Shown here piece after piece: positions 1 through 6,950 of a stretch of DNA of 64,000 nucleotides. The DNA lies in NCBI RefSeq assembly GCF_016653355.1, contig NZ_NHSK01000074.1, forward strand, positions 132,178-196,177, written 5' to 3'. This stretch comes from Rhodoplanes elegans (GTDB lineage Bacteria; Pseudomonadota; Alphaproteobacteria; Rhizobiales; Xanthobacteraceae). Both the position numbers and the translations under genes were made by a program. The number at the start of each line of letters is the position of its first letter. Positions within the stretch are counted from its first letter, which is position 1. The notes under the pieces are model-generated. The model had not been told where the DNA came from. It did not search any database and saw only the letters and a program-made list of their open reading frames with translations.

Positions 1-48
1 GCACACGTTGCACCACACCCCGTCGTCGTTCCTGCTCCACCAGTCCAT
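1..48 (-). CDS. Small hypothetical protein, N-terminus only (runs off left edge)
   Basis: Only the first 16 codons are in the window. The minus strand shows a very strong ribosome-binding site (GGAGGATGAGGG, positions 49-60) directly before an ATG at 48, and the frame stays open to the edge. The peptide begins MDWWSRNDDGVWCNVC, so it is rich in Trp and Asp and carries a CxxC pair that could bind zinc. It lies 33 nt downstream of the 82-330 gene on the same strand, so the two are probably cotranscribed. Function cannot be assigned. Confidence 0.5.
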   Translation of the reverse strand, partial: MDWWSRNDDGVWCNVC

Positions 49-81
49 CCCTCATCCTCCATGCGCCAGCGGCGCTGGTGG

Positions 82-330
82 TCAGTTCTCCGGCCCGTAG
101 TCGTCGCAGTAGTAGTCCAGGACAACGTCATAGATCGCGTTGATTTCAGCACCGGTCAGCGGCGGCTTGAACTCGTCACCGGTCAGCACGGTGTTGAGCG
201 GGACACCGTGCTGGTCCGCGGTGCGCTGCTCGTTCGTCGCCAGCCACCACGTGTCCGGGCCGCCGTCGGCCCACAGTTCGAAGGATGCACCGCGTAACTG
301 GAACTCTTCGTTCAAGCATCGCTCGGCCAT
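82..330 (-). CDS. Hypothetical acidic 82-aa protein of the accessory region
   Basis: An 82-residue acidic protein with no family I recognise. The start is chosen because AGAGGGG lies 6-8 nt upstream of the ATG on the minus strand. The middle contains a Trp-rich stretch (ELWADGG, DTWWLATNEQ) and the C-terminus is acidic (YYCDDYGPEN). It is transcribed divergently from the ribbon-helix-helix gene at 378, and the 47-nt gap holds a promoter-like sequence, so the RHH protein may control both. Small size, packing and lack of homology suggest a phage or other mobile element. No membrane segment or signal peptide is visible. Confidence 0.55.
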   Translation of the reverse strand: MAERCLNEEFQLRGASFELWADGGPDTWWLATNEQRTADQHGVPLNTVLTGDEFKPPLTGAEINAIYDVVLDYYCDDYGPEN

Positions 331-342
331 GTCGTTCCCCTC

Positions 343-371
343 TTGACAGTCTCAAATAAACGTACCATAGA
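343..371 (+). promoter_or_regulatory. Promoter-like sequence for the RHH gene; possible leaderless start
   Basis: TTGACA (343-348), a 17-nt spacer and CATAGA (366-371) give a plausible sigma70-type promoter. The expected transcription start falls at about 377-379, on the ATG of the next gene, and no Shine-Dalgarno precedes that ATG. The transcript may therefore be leaderless. The site lies in the divergent gap and is a natural place for autoregulation by the RHH protein, but no clear palindrome is visible. Confidence 0.4.
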
Positions 372-377
372 AATGCG

Positions 378-560
378 ATGGGACGCAAGCCGAAGAAGAC
401 AGAATTACGAGCCCAGGCGGTGAGCATCACGCTCGCCCCCGGTCAGCGTGACAAGATCGACGCCGTCGTGGAACGGGGCGAGGTCTCGTCACGATCGGAG
501 TTCATCCGCCGCGCGGTCGAGGTCGCGCTCAAGCGGGCGGAGAAGAGGAGAGAGGGATGA
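378..560 (+). CDS. Ribbon-helix-helix (CopG/MetJ-type) transcriptional regulator
   Basis: A 60-residue basic protein. Residues 12-22 (RAQAVSITLAP) fit the DNA-binding beta strand of ribbon-helix-helix proteins, and the rest fits the two helices (QRDKIDAVVERGE, SRSEFIRRAVEVAL). Such proteins dimerise and act as small repressors in phages, plasmids and toxin-antitoxin loci. The stop overlaps the next start by 4 nt (ATGA), so translation is probably coupled. The partner does not resemble RelE/ParE or other toxins I know, so I call a regulator rather than an antitoxin. No Shine-Dalgarno precedes the ATG; the upstream promoter suggests leaderless translation. Confidence 0.7.
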   Translation: MGRKPKKTELRAQAVSITLAPGQRDKIDAVVERGEVSSRSEFIRRAVEVALKRAEKRREG

Positions 561-751
561 CGGAAAAGTGGCTGATCTACATCGTCGGGTACGGGTACTT
601 CGAGTTTGAAGGAACCGAGGAGCAGGCCGAGCAGAAGCGACGCGACAAGGCGTCGTGGGAGCGCGCCAACGGCTACAAGTGCCGAATGAGCGATGCCGCC
701 GCGGTCGAGAAGCTCAAGGCGCGTGCCGTTCGCGATTGTGAGGTGGTCTAA
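557..751 (+). CDS. Hypothetical 64-aa protein coupled to the RHH regulator
   Basis: A 64-residue protein with an aromatic N-terminal strand (WLIYIVGYGYFEFEG) followed by a charged helix (EEQAEQKRRDKASWE). The start overlaps the RHH stop by 4 nt and is preceded by GAAGAGGAGAGAGGG, an excellent ribosome-binding site at the end of the RHH gene. It is co-expressed with the RHH gene. No family recognised; compact single-domain phage-type proteins often look like this. Confidence 0.55.
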   Translation: MTEKWLIYIVGYGYFEFEGTEEQAEQKRRDKASWERANGYKCRMSDAAAVEKLKARAVRDCEVV

Positions 752-815
752 CCGCCCCGCCCGCGCTGGCGGCAGGGTGAGGAGGAGCGCCGGAGGAGCC
801 GGCGAAGGAGGGGTG

Positions 816-983
816 ATGCCGACGTGCATCGTGGATGATGCGTTGCGGCTCTTCAACGAGACGCGGGCGTCGATCGGACTTGCGCCAGTCGATCGACTCC
901 CCAATAGGCGACGCGGCGTTTGGTGCGAGAAAGCGATGTGGGCGAGTGTCGCCCGCCGCCGGCAGGCCGACCAGCACCCGTAG
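816..983 (+). CDS. Hypothetical 55-aa protein
   Basis: A short frame chosen for its ribosome-binding site (GGCGAAGGAGGGG just before the ATG; a GTG lies one codon earlier). The protein begins MPTCIVDDALRLFNETRAS and contains a Trp/Cys segment (RRGVWCEKAMWASVARRR). It lies in the same direction as its neighbours with a 64-nt gap from the preceding gene. No family recognised. The codon pattern and RBS make it likelier to be real than the overlapping frames here. Confidence 0.4.
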   Translation: MPTCIVDDALRLFNETRASIGLAPVDRLPNRRRGVWCEKAMWASVARRRQADQHP

Positions 984-997
984 AGGGAGGAGAGGGG

Positions 998-1234
998 ATG
1001 GAACTGCCACTGCAAGCGCAACAGCGGTTGTGCCGGCCGCGTCCGAAGCGCCATCTTCCCCTGAGATACGCCAAGCCGTACCCGATCGTGCTTGACGACA
1101 TTCGCCGCTACAGGCTGCGGCGCCTCCCGATCGTGCGGTCGTATCGTGGGAGTTTCCTCGCTGCGTGGTTTCTTTCCTGGAATCGGAGGCGGGCCCGAAA
1201 ACGTCCCCCAGCAAAATCAACGGCGAGCCGTTAA
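998..1234 (+). CDS. Hypothetical basic 78-aa protein
   Basis: A 78-residue, very arginine-rich protein starting at an ATG preceded by GAGGGAGGAGAGGGG (a strong, purine-rich ribosome-binding site like those of its neighbours). A short hydrophobic stretch (GSFLAAWFLSW, about residues 52-62) is followed by a basic tail, so a membrane-associated peptide is possible. Nothing identifies a function. It sits 14 nt after the preceding small gene. Confidence 0.4.
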   Translation: MELPLQAQQRLCRPRPKRHLPLRYAKPYPIVLDDIRRYRLRRLPIVRSYRGSFLAAWFLSWNRRRARKRPPAKSTASR

Positions 1235-1247
1235 TCACTTCCTAACC

Positions 1248-1460
1248 ATGACCCGCTGCGTCCACTACGTCGGCTTCCGTGACGACGCCTATCTCCGGGC
1301 CCGGCGCGTGTTCGGCGGGCCCGCCTTCATTCACAAATGGTGGGATCGCCGCGCCGCCCGCGAGATCGGCCCCGACGACCTCGTGGTATTCGCCACCGGA
1401 GAGCACGATCAGCCGCCCCGGCCGTGGAACGCGCCGGACGTCGAGGAGGACAGGGGATGA
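1248..1460 (+). CDS. Hypothetical 70-aa protein
   Basis: A 70-residue protein beginning MTRCVHYVGFRDDAYLRARR with a conserved-looking GPAFIHKWWDRRA segment and an acidic tail. No clear Shine-Dalgarno precedes the ATG, which lies 13 nt after the previous stop, so expression may depend on coupling. Its stop overlaps the next start (ATGA at 1457-1460). The strongly structured sequence with spaced aromatics argues for a real protein. Small phage genes have this architecture; no function is proposed. Confidence 0.5.
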   Translation: MTRCVHYVGFRDDAYLRARRVFGGPAFIHKWWDRRAAREIGPDDLVVFATGEHDQPPRPWNAPDVEEDRG

Positions 1461-1693
1461 GCGAAGTGTGCGACATGCGCCACGCGAAGCTGATGCAGGA
1501 GCTTCGCCAGTCTGGCGTTACGATCGAGGACATCGCCCGGGCGTGGGCGTCGATCGACGGGAAGCGAGACGCCTTTGACGCAGAGAAGGGCAAGAGCGTG
1601 TCCGATGACATCACCGGCCACTATCTCGGCTATCTTTCAGAGGCCGAGGAGCTTGTGACCAGGGCCGCTAAGTACGCGCGCGAGCGGCGCTGA
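1457..1693 (+). CDS. Hypothetical 78-aa alpha-helical protein
   Basis: A 78-residue, mostly helical protein (MRHAKLMQELRQSGVTIEDIARAW..., ending KYARERR). Its start overlaps the upstream stop by 4 nt and follows GAGGAGGACAGGGG, a strong ribosome-binding site. It is the last plus-strand gene of the accessory block and converges on the HNH gene. The pattern of an 'LRQSGVTIEDIARAW' helix pair could be a small DNA-binding fold, but this is only suggestive. Confidence 0.55.
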   Translation: MSEVCDMRHAKLMQELRQSGVTIEDIARAWASIDGKRDAFDAEKGKSVSDDITGHYLGYLSEAEELVTRAAKYARERR

Positions 1694-1742
1694 GTTGGGG
1701 CGGCGCGCTGGACCATCGAGGAGGGACGAGGGACAACGACCC

Positions 1743-2186
1743 TCAGCGCCCCTCTCGCCTGGAGAGGAATGCCTTGGCGATGTCTGCGAACACCTCCTCG
1801 CCCCAGTCCGACAATGCGGCGTTGATGCTGGCGAGCACGATCCGGCAGTTGCTCTGAACGTACCCGCGGGCCGGGACGATGCGGTCGATCGACGGGGCGT
1901 AGGGATCCCAATTCGTCGCCCTCTTCACTTCTTTGAAGAACGGAATACCGGTGACGGCGCACCGCAATCCGTTTCGCTCGACCTCGGCCAACGCCCAATC
2001 GAGCGTCAAGTCGCTCTCCACAGCTTTCGAAACTTTCCGACACTTGGCCGCGGCCACCCTGACCCGTAGGGCGCCCTCGATCCGCTGACGCAGGCTGCGT
2101 TCGATCGTGTGTGCCGCGGCGGTCACCTTGCGCGCGCGGCTTCTGGCGCGGCGGGGAAAATCCGGGGAATGGGCAACCGTCGTCAT
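1743..2186 (-). CDS. HNH-type endonuclease-like protein (phage/mobile-element)
   Basis: A 147-residue protein with a basic N-terminus (residues 10-45) and a C-terminal segment typical of small HNH-like nucleases found in phage genomes. The motifs are CAVTGIPFF (about 75-83), then PSIDRIVPARGY (about 97-108), then NCRIVLASINAAL (about 112-124). In such families the DRI...GY stretch is the beta-beta-alpha-metal core, and a conserved Asn follows. Catalytic residues cannot be fixed by eye. AGAGGG lies just upstream of the ATG at 2186. It is the only minus-strand gene of the right half of the accessory block. It could be a homing-type nuclease or part of a phage packaging module. Confidence 0.65.
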   Translation of the reverse strand: MTTVAHSPDFPRRARSRARKVTAAAHTIERSLRQRIEGALRVRVAAAKCRKVSKAVESDLTLDWALAEVERNGLRCAVTGIPFFKEVKRATNWDPYAPSIDRIVPARGYVQSNCRIVLASINAALSDWGEEVFADIAKAFLSRREGR

Positions 2187-2212
2187 TTATCCCTCTGATA
2201 TTGCTTATCGTT

Positions 2213-2280
2213 GCCGGCTCTCCCCCAAGAGCCGGCCGCACCCCTTTTTGGAAGGGCCTCGCGAGAGCGGGGCCCTTTTT
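2213..2280 (+). terminator. Tandem hairpins ending in an intrinsic terminator (orphan)
   Basis: Two adjacent perfect hairpins. The first has a 9-bp stem (GCCGGCTCT 2213-2221 with AGAGCCGGC 2228-2236). The second has an 11-bp stem with one G-U pair (2252-2262 with 2267-2277), a GAGA tetraloop and a run of five T ending at 2280, which is a textbook plus-strand intrinsic terminator. No plus-strand gene ends just upstream; the flanking gene is antisense. It may terminate the accessory block, mark the 3' end of a small RNA, or be left over from a chromosomal gene displaced by insertion. Confidence 0.7.
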
Positions 2281-2354
2281 CGTTGGAGCCGGCTGATTGC
2301 GGTCTCATCCCGGGAGTGTGACGATACCGCCGATTCATCGTCGCGGAGATCGAG

Positions 2355-2774
2355 ATGCCGGGTAACGCGAAGATCGGAGCAGGTCGCGCGCGGGAATTCG
2401 TCGCGACGGCGAGGGCTCGGGTCCTCGTCGGCTTCCTCGCCGGCGCCGTGCTCGTCGCCGGAACGGTTGCGGCGGCCGCAGCGGAAAAGTTCGGGGCGAT
2501 CGCGTTCTCGACCGACTCGGGCCGGGCCGGCTGGTCGTTCGACTACGACAGCCGGGCCCGCGCCGAATCCGAGGCGCTCGCCAGTTGCGGGGGCGGGTGC
2601 AAGATCGTCATCTGGTTCAAGAACGCCTGCGGGGCGCTGGCGACCGGCGGCAACAACGCCTACGGGGCGGCCTGGGCCAACAGCCGGGCCGAGGCGGAGC
2701 AGAAAGCGACGGGCTTCTGCAGACAGCGCAGCGCGAGCTGCAGCATTCGCCGCTGGGTCTGCACGACGCGGTGA
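2355..2774 (+). CDS. DUF4189 domain secreted protein
   Basis: A 139-residue protein with a basic start and a hydrophobic signal segment (VLVGFLAGAVLVAGTVAAAAA, about 23-43), probably cleaved after AAA. The mature part has the DUF4189 pattern: FGAIAFSTDSGRAGWSFDY, repeated Ala/Glu helices (RAESEALASC, RAEAEQKATGFC) and paired cysteines (CGGGC, C, C, C, C) that should form disulfides in the periplasm. The family has no firm function; members are small exported proteins often linked to the envelope. An independent monocistronic gene, 74 nt after the orphan terminator. Confidence 0.8.
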   Translation: MPGNAKIGAGRAREFVATARARVLVGFLAGAVLVAGTVAAAAAEKFGAIAFSTDSGRAGWSFDYDSRARAESEALASCGGGCKIVIWFKNACGALATGGNNAYGAAWANSRAEAEQKATGFCRQRSASCSIRRWVCTTR

Positions 2775-2908
2775 CCGATGAGACGGCAAACCGAGACAAA
2801 GGGCACCGCAGTGAGGGCAGGCCGCGGTGACGGCACGAGGCCGTCACCGCCGATGCGTTCGTGGCCGTGGCGGTCGCCGGGCCGCCACGCCGGCCCGGCG
2901 CACGTCCC

Positions 2909-3322
2909 TCACTCCGGCTCGAAGGTCAGCGCCACGCCGTTGATGCAGTAGCGCTGGCCGGTCGGCGGCGGGCCGTCCGGGAAGACGTGGCCGAGATGGC
3001 TGCCGCAGCGGCTGCAATGCACCTCGGTGCGCACCATGCCCCAGCTCCGGTCGGTCGTGGTCTCGACCGCGCCCGGCACCGGGTCGTTGAAGCTCGGCCA
3101 ACCGGTGCCGCTCTCGAACTTGGTCTTGCCGACGAACAGCTTCTGGCCGCAGCCGGCGCACACGAAGGCGCCGGCGCGCTTCTCGTGCAGGAGCGAGCAG
3201 CTGCCCGGCGCCTCGGTGCCGTGCCGGCGCATCACCTGGTACTGCTCGGGGGTCAGCAGGCGGCGCCACTCCTCCTCGGTGCGGGTCACCGGATAGGTCT
3301 TGTCGGTCGTGCGCGTGTCCAT
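2909..3322 (-). CDS. msrB: Peptide-methionine (R)-S-oxide reductase MsrB
   Basis: A 137-residue cytosolic reductase that repairs methionine-R-sulfoxide in proteins using thioredoxin. Visible family marks: N-terminal WRRLLTPEQYQVMRRHGTEAP; two zinc-binding CxxC pairs (CAGC and CSRC); the FESGTGWPSF block; and the catalytic RYCINGVAL near the C-terminus, in which Cys attacks the sulfoxide. Length matches the family. The start at 3322 is preceded by AGGAGA. Longer upstream reading on this strand is an open GC-rich frame without family match. Stands alone, convergent with the DUF4189 gene. Confidence 0.95.
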   Translation of the reverse strand: MDTRTTDKTYPVTRTEEEWRRLLTPEQYQVMRRHGTEAPGSCSLLHEKRAGAFVCAGCGQKLFVGKTKFESGTGWPSFNDPVPGAVETTTDRSWGMVRTEVHCSRCGSHLGHVFPDGPPPTGQRYCINGVALTFEPE

Positions 3323-3588
3323 CGGGGGTCTCCTGGTCGGGCCGGCCGGGGCGCCCGGGGCGCGTCCGTGAGCGGCGTCACGCCCACATGTAGTGGTATG
3401 CGCGCGACTTTGCACCATGGCGCGGGCGGGCGAGGGAGGGCGGTCGGCCCGCCGTGGCGGGGCCGAGAGGCGCCGGAGAAACACAAGATTACGACAAATC
3501 GGAATCTTTCATTTTACCGAATGTCATGGGGCGCGGTGGCATCTTGGGAGGGTCGGAGAACGTGCGTCGTCCGACGGGAGCCGAATCC

Positions 3589-4908
3589 ATGACTCAGAAC
3601 CGCCAGTATCCGCGCTACCTGACGCTGAAGATGGGCCAGATCACGGGCGAGGAACTCGTCCGCGACTGCGCGGTCCTCAACGTGTCGCGCGGCGGCGCCT
3701 GCGTCCTGGTCTCGGACATCGAGAGCCTGCCGGAGACGTTCAGCCTGAGCTTCGACGGCGACACCCGCGAGTGCGCGATCGCCTGGCGCGAGCGCCACCG
3801 GGTCGGCGTCGCCTTCACGGACGGCGAGCTCGACGAGAGCGCGCTGCCGGACCCGCAGGCGCTGCGCACCGCCGAACGCGGCGACGACGTGCTCCGCGTC
3901 GCCGAGCTCTTCCTCCGCGGTGTTCATGCCTACACCGAGCAGCAGCTCGAGCTGTTCGACACCGTGATGCACCATCTGCTCGACAACACCACCGACAGCG
4001 CGATGGCGCAGCTCTCGGTCCGCATCGCGCCGGTGCAGCGCGCCCCCGTCAAGGTGATCCACCGGCTCGCCGAGGACGACGACATCGCAGTCTCCGGCCC
4101 GGTGCTCGAGCGGTCGCCGATTCTCGCCGAAGACTTCCTGGTGCGCATCGCTCGCGCCAAGAGCCAGGCGCATCTCTTCGCGCTCGCCGGCCGCATCATG
4201 GTGCCCGAGAAGGTGACCGACGTGCTGGTCGAGCGCGGCGACACCGCCGTCACGCACCGTGTCGCCGCCAACGACGGCGCGCTGATCTCGCGCGGCGGCT
4301 TCCAGCGCCTCGCCGGCCGCGCCCGCCAGGACGAGGAGCTCGCCCGCCACATCGTCCATCGCCGCGAGCTGCCGGCCGACATGTTCGCGGCGCTGGTGCG
4401 GCTCGTCGCCGAGCCGGTGCGCCAGCAGCTCCTGCGCGATCCCGATCCCGACGTGCGCCGCCGCATGGCGCAGTGCATGCTGCCCACGACCGCCGCCGAC
4501 GAGGAGGCGCCGAGCCGGACGCCCGCCCGCACCCGGCCGACCGAGGCCGATCGCGACGAGAGCACCGCCAAGCTGCGCAGCCAGCTCGTCGCCGCGGCGC
4601 GCGACAGCCGGCTCGAGGAGACCGTCGATACATTGGCCCGCCTCACCAAGGTGCCGGCCGAGGCGATCCGCAATCTGGTGCGGCTCGGCTTCGAGGACGG
4701 CGCGCTGGTGCTGTGCAAGGCGGCCGGGCTCGGCTGGCCGGACGCCAAGAGCGTCTTCACGGTGCTGATGACCCGCAACGCCCGCGTCGACTACAAGGCG
4801 GCCTTCGATCGTTACATCACGTTCTCGGGCGACATCACCGAGCGCGCCGTGCGCTACCTCAAGGCCCGCAAGTCGCCCTCCACGACGGAATTCCGCCGCA
4901 TGCTGTGA
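3589..4908 (+). CDS. PilZ domain + DUF2336 protein (c-di-GMP binding)
   Basis: A 439-residue cytosolic protein. The N-terminal about 95 residues form a PilZ domain with both ligand motifs, RxxxR (RQYPR, residues 4-8) and NxSxxG (NVSRGG, about 33-38), so cyclic di-GMP binding is expected. The remainder is a helical DUF2336 domain (about 110-435) with repeated short helices; an Arg/Thr-rich linker lies near 305-325. DUF2336 proteins are common in alphaproteobacteria and lack a defined activity. The start at 3589 follows GGGAG; an in-frame GTG at 3562 is an alternative. Followed by a strong terminator. Confidence 0.85.
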   Translation: MTQNRQYPRYLTLKMGQITGEELVRDCAVLNVSRGGACVLVSDIESLPETFSLSFDGDTRECAIAWRERHRVGVAFTDGELDESALPDPQALRTAERGDDVLRVAELFLRGVHAYTEQQLELFDTVMHHLLDNTTDSAMAQLSVRIAPVQRAPVKVIHRLAEDDDIAVSGPVLERSPILAEDFLVRIARAKSQAHLFALAGRIMVPEKVTDVLVERGDTAVTHRVAANDGALISRGGFQRLAGRARQDEELARHIVHRRELPADMFAALVRLVAEPVRQQLLRDPDPDVRRRMAQCMLPTTAADEEAPSRTPARTRPTEADRDESTAKLRSQLVAAARDSRLEETVDTLARLTKVPAEAIRNLVRLGFEDGALVLCKAAGLGWPDAKSVFTVLMTRNARVDYKAAFDRYITFSGDITERAVRYLKARKSPSTTEFRRML

Positions 4909-4956
4909 CGGATCCGGAGGTTTCGCACGGTCGCCCCGCGCGAATGCCTTCCGGTC

Positions 4957-4990
4957 GAGCGCGCGCCCGCGAGGGCGCGCGCTCTTTCGT
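4957..4990 (+). terminator. Intrinsic terminator of the PilZ-DUF2336 gene
   Basis: A perfect 12-bp stem (4957-4968 paired with 4973-4984) with a GCGA tetraloop followed by TTTCGTTT. It lies 48 nt after the stop codon of the PilZ-DUF2336 gene. Confidence 0.85.
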
Positions 4991-5089
4991 TTCAAGAGCA
5001 GGGTCCGAACGCGCGCTTGCCGGCTCGGTCGGCCGCCTTATGATTTCCCCGACAGAGATCGCGGAGCGGACACGCGCAGGGGGAGGCAC

Positions 5090-5557
5090 ATGGACGAGCT
5101 CGGCTTCATGCGGCGCGCCATCGCGCTCGCCGACGCGTCGGTCGCGAGCGGCGGAGGGCCGTTCGGCGCCGTCCTGGTGAAGGACGGTGCCATCGTCGGC
5201 GAGGGCGCCAACCGCGTCGTCCCGGACGGCGATCCGACCGCCCATGCCGAGGTGGTGGCGATCCGCGACGCCTGCCGGCGACTCGGGACGCACGTGCTCG
5301 ACGGTGCGATCGTCTACACGAGCTGCGAGCCGTGTCCGATGTGTCTCTCGGCCCTGTGGTGGGCACGGGTCGGCGAGATCGTCTACGGCAACGACCGCCA
5401 CGCCGCGGCGGCGATCGGCTTCGACGACCAGGCGCTCTACGACGAGGTCGCGCGCCCGCTGGCGGCGCGAAAGCTGCCGCTGCGCCGCCTCGCCGCCGCG
5501 GAAGCGGCCGAGACGTTCCGCTGCTGGGAGACGAAGGCCGACAAGGTGCGGTACTGA
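5090..5557 (+). CDS. guaD: Guanine deaminase (cytidine-deaminase fold)
   Basis: A 155-residue zinc deaminase converting guanine to xanthine in purine salvage. It resembles the Bacillus subtilis GuaD type closely: GGPFGAVLVKDG near the start, HAE (about 53-55) providing the zinc His and the proton-shuttling Glu, and SCEPCPMCL (about 83-91) providing the two zinc Cys. The C-terminal segment ending DKVRY matches the domain-swapped tail of that family. GGGGGAGG is close upstream of the ATG. Monocistronic, convergent with the exporter operon. Confidence 0.88.
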   Translation: MDELGFMRRAIALADASVASGGGPFGAVLVKDGAIVGEGANRVVPDGDPTAHAEVVAIRDACRRLGTHVLDGAIVYTSCEPCPMCLSALWWARVGEIVYGNDRHAAAAIGFDDQALYDEVARPLAARKLPLRRLAAAEAAETFRCWETKADKVRY

Positions 5558-5596
5558 GCGGCGCGGGGCCGGACCTCGCCGCTCAATCCAGGTCGC

Positions 5597-6730
5597 TCAA
5601 TCCAGCGTCCGCCGGAACCGCGTAACCGCGATGGTCATCGCGATCAGCATCAGCACCACCAGCGACAGGGTGTCGTAGCGCAGATCGGCGAGCGTCGAGC
5701 CCTTGAGCATGATCGAGCGGACGATGCGCAGATAGTGCGTCAGCGGCAGCGTCTCGCCGACATACTGGGCCCATTGCGGCATGCCGGCGAACGGGAACAG
5801 GAAGCCGGACAGGAGCAGGTTCGGCAGGAAGTACATCATCGCCATCTGCATGGCCTGGAGCTGGTTCTGAGCCAGCGTCGAGAACGTGTAGCCGACCGAC
5901 AGGTTGGTGGCGATGAACAACGTCGTCAGCGCGGCGAGCAGCGCGAGATTGCCGAAGATCGGCACGGCGAACAGGAGCGTGCCGGCGCCGACGATCAGCG
6001 AGCCCTGCAGGAAGCCGATCACCACATAGGGCGCGATCTTGCCGAGCATGATCTCGACCGGCGAGATAGGCATAGCGAGCAGCGTCTCCATGGTGCCGCG
6101 CTCGGTCTCGCGCGTCACCGCGAGCGCCGTGAAGATCAGCATGGTGAGGGTCAGGATGGTGCCGAGCAGGCCCGGCACGATGTTGAGCTGGCTCACAGCC
6201 GCCGGATTGTAGCGGGCATGGGCGCGGACCTCGAACGGCGGCGGCGTGAACTCCGGGATGGACCGGTCCCAGCGCAGCGCCGTGGTGGTGACGCTCGACA
6301 ACGCGGCGAGCGCCGCGCCGGAGCCGACCGGATCGGTCGCATCCGCCGCGACCAGGATCGCGGGACGGTCGCCGCGGCGCAGATCGCGCTCGAAGTTCGC
6401 CGGGATTTCTATGCCGAACAGCACCGTTCCGGATTGTAGAAGTCTATCGAACTCCGCCTCGTCGTGCACCTCCTTCACGATCGTGAAGTATCGCGTGTTC
6501 TCCAACGCGCGAAGGATCGAGCGGCCGACGTCGCTCTGCTCCTGCAGCAGCACCGCCGTCGGCAGGTGCCGGGGCTGGGTGTTGATGGCATAGCCGAACA
6601 GGAGGAGCTGCATCAGCGGAATGGTGATCATGGTGGCGAGCGACACCCGGTCGCGCCGCAGCTGAAGCACCTCCTTCAGCAGCACGGCGCCGACCCGCCG
6701 CAGGAACATCACAGTGCCGGTGTGGATCAT
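5597..6730 (-). CDS. ABC-2 type exporter permease (YbhS/YbhR-like)
   Basis: A 377-residue inner-membrane permease. Layout: one N-terminal membrane helix (about 29-49), a large periplasmic loop (about 50-180), then five helices (from about 185), with the hallmark segment LGTILTLTMLIFTALAVTRETERGTMETLLAMPIS. It should pair with the ATPase at 6951-7937 and the membrane-fusion protein at 7934-8737 to export a hydrophobic or cationic compound. Related systems usually have two permease genes; only one is here, so it may work as a homodimer. It is separated from the ATPase by 220 nt of repeats instead of overlapping it. Confidence 0.88.
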   Translation of the reverse strand: MIHTGTVMFLRRVGAVLLKEVLQLRRDRVSLATMITIPLMQLLLFGYAINTQPRHLPTAVLLQEQSDVGRSILRALENTRYFTIVKEVHDEAEFDRLLQSGTVLFGIEIPANFERDLRRGDRPAILVAADATDPVGSGAALAALSSVTTTALRWDRSIPEFTPPPFEVRAHARYNPAAVSQLNIVPGLLGTILTLTMLIFTALAVTRETERGTMETLLAMPISPVEIMLGKIAPYVVIGFLQGSLIVGAGTLLFAVPIFGNLALLAALTTLFIATNLSVGYTFSTLAQNQLQAMQMAMMYFLPNLLLSGFLFPFAGMPQWAQYVGETLPLTHYLRIVRSIMLKGSTLADLRYDTLSLVVLMLIAMTIAVTRFRRTLD

Positions 6731-6778
6731 GACCGGCTCCGAGTGTTCTGGAACGGCCGCGTGTCCCGACCGGAGTCG

Positions 6779-6936
6779 CCCTCATGGTGAGGAGCGCTCC
6801 GCAGGAGCGCGTCTCGAACCATGTGGCCCCGACGCCGAGGCCGTCCTCGCCCTTCGAGACGGCTGCTTCGCAGCCTCCTCAGGGTGACGACGGAAGGCGG
6901 CGTGGATAGCCGGGACGAGCCCGGCCATGACGCGCG
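6779..6936 (+). repeat. Interspersed palindromic repeats (three units) inside the exporter operon
   Basis: Unit one (about 6779-6833) has a GCGCTCC/GGAGCGC hairpin flanked by GTGAGG and GTCTCGAACCATG. Unit two (about 6842-6892) is the same family in inverted orientation, with CTTCGAGAC, a GGCTGC/GCAGCC hairpin and CCTCAGGGTGA. Unit three (about 6902-6934) is half of another family (GTGGATAGCCGGGACGAGCCCGGCCATGACG written in parts), also present at 39217-39252. Such units are common between genes in Bradyrhizobium relatives. Confidence 0.8.
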
Positions 6937-6950
6937 ATGGGGGCGGGACA

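Noticed and set aside
378-751. Toxin-antitoxin pair
   Set aside because: The RHH gene and its coupled neighbour have the right layout, but the second protein resembles no known toxin fold.
2190-2290. Attachment site or tRNA fragment at the end of the accessory block
   Set aside because: The hairpins do not fit a tRNA, and no direct repeat of the region is visible within the window.
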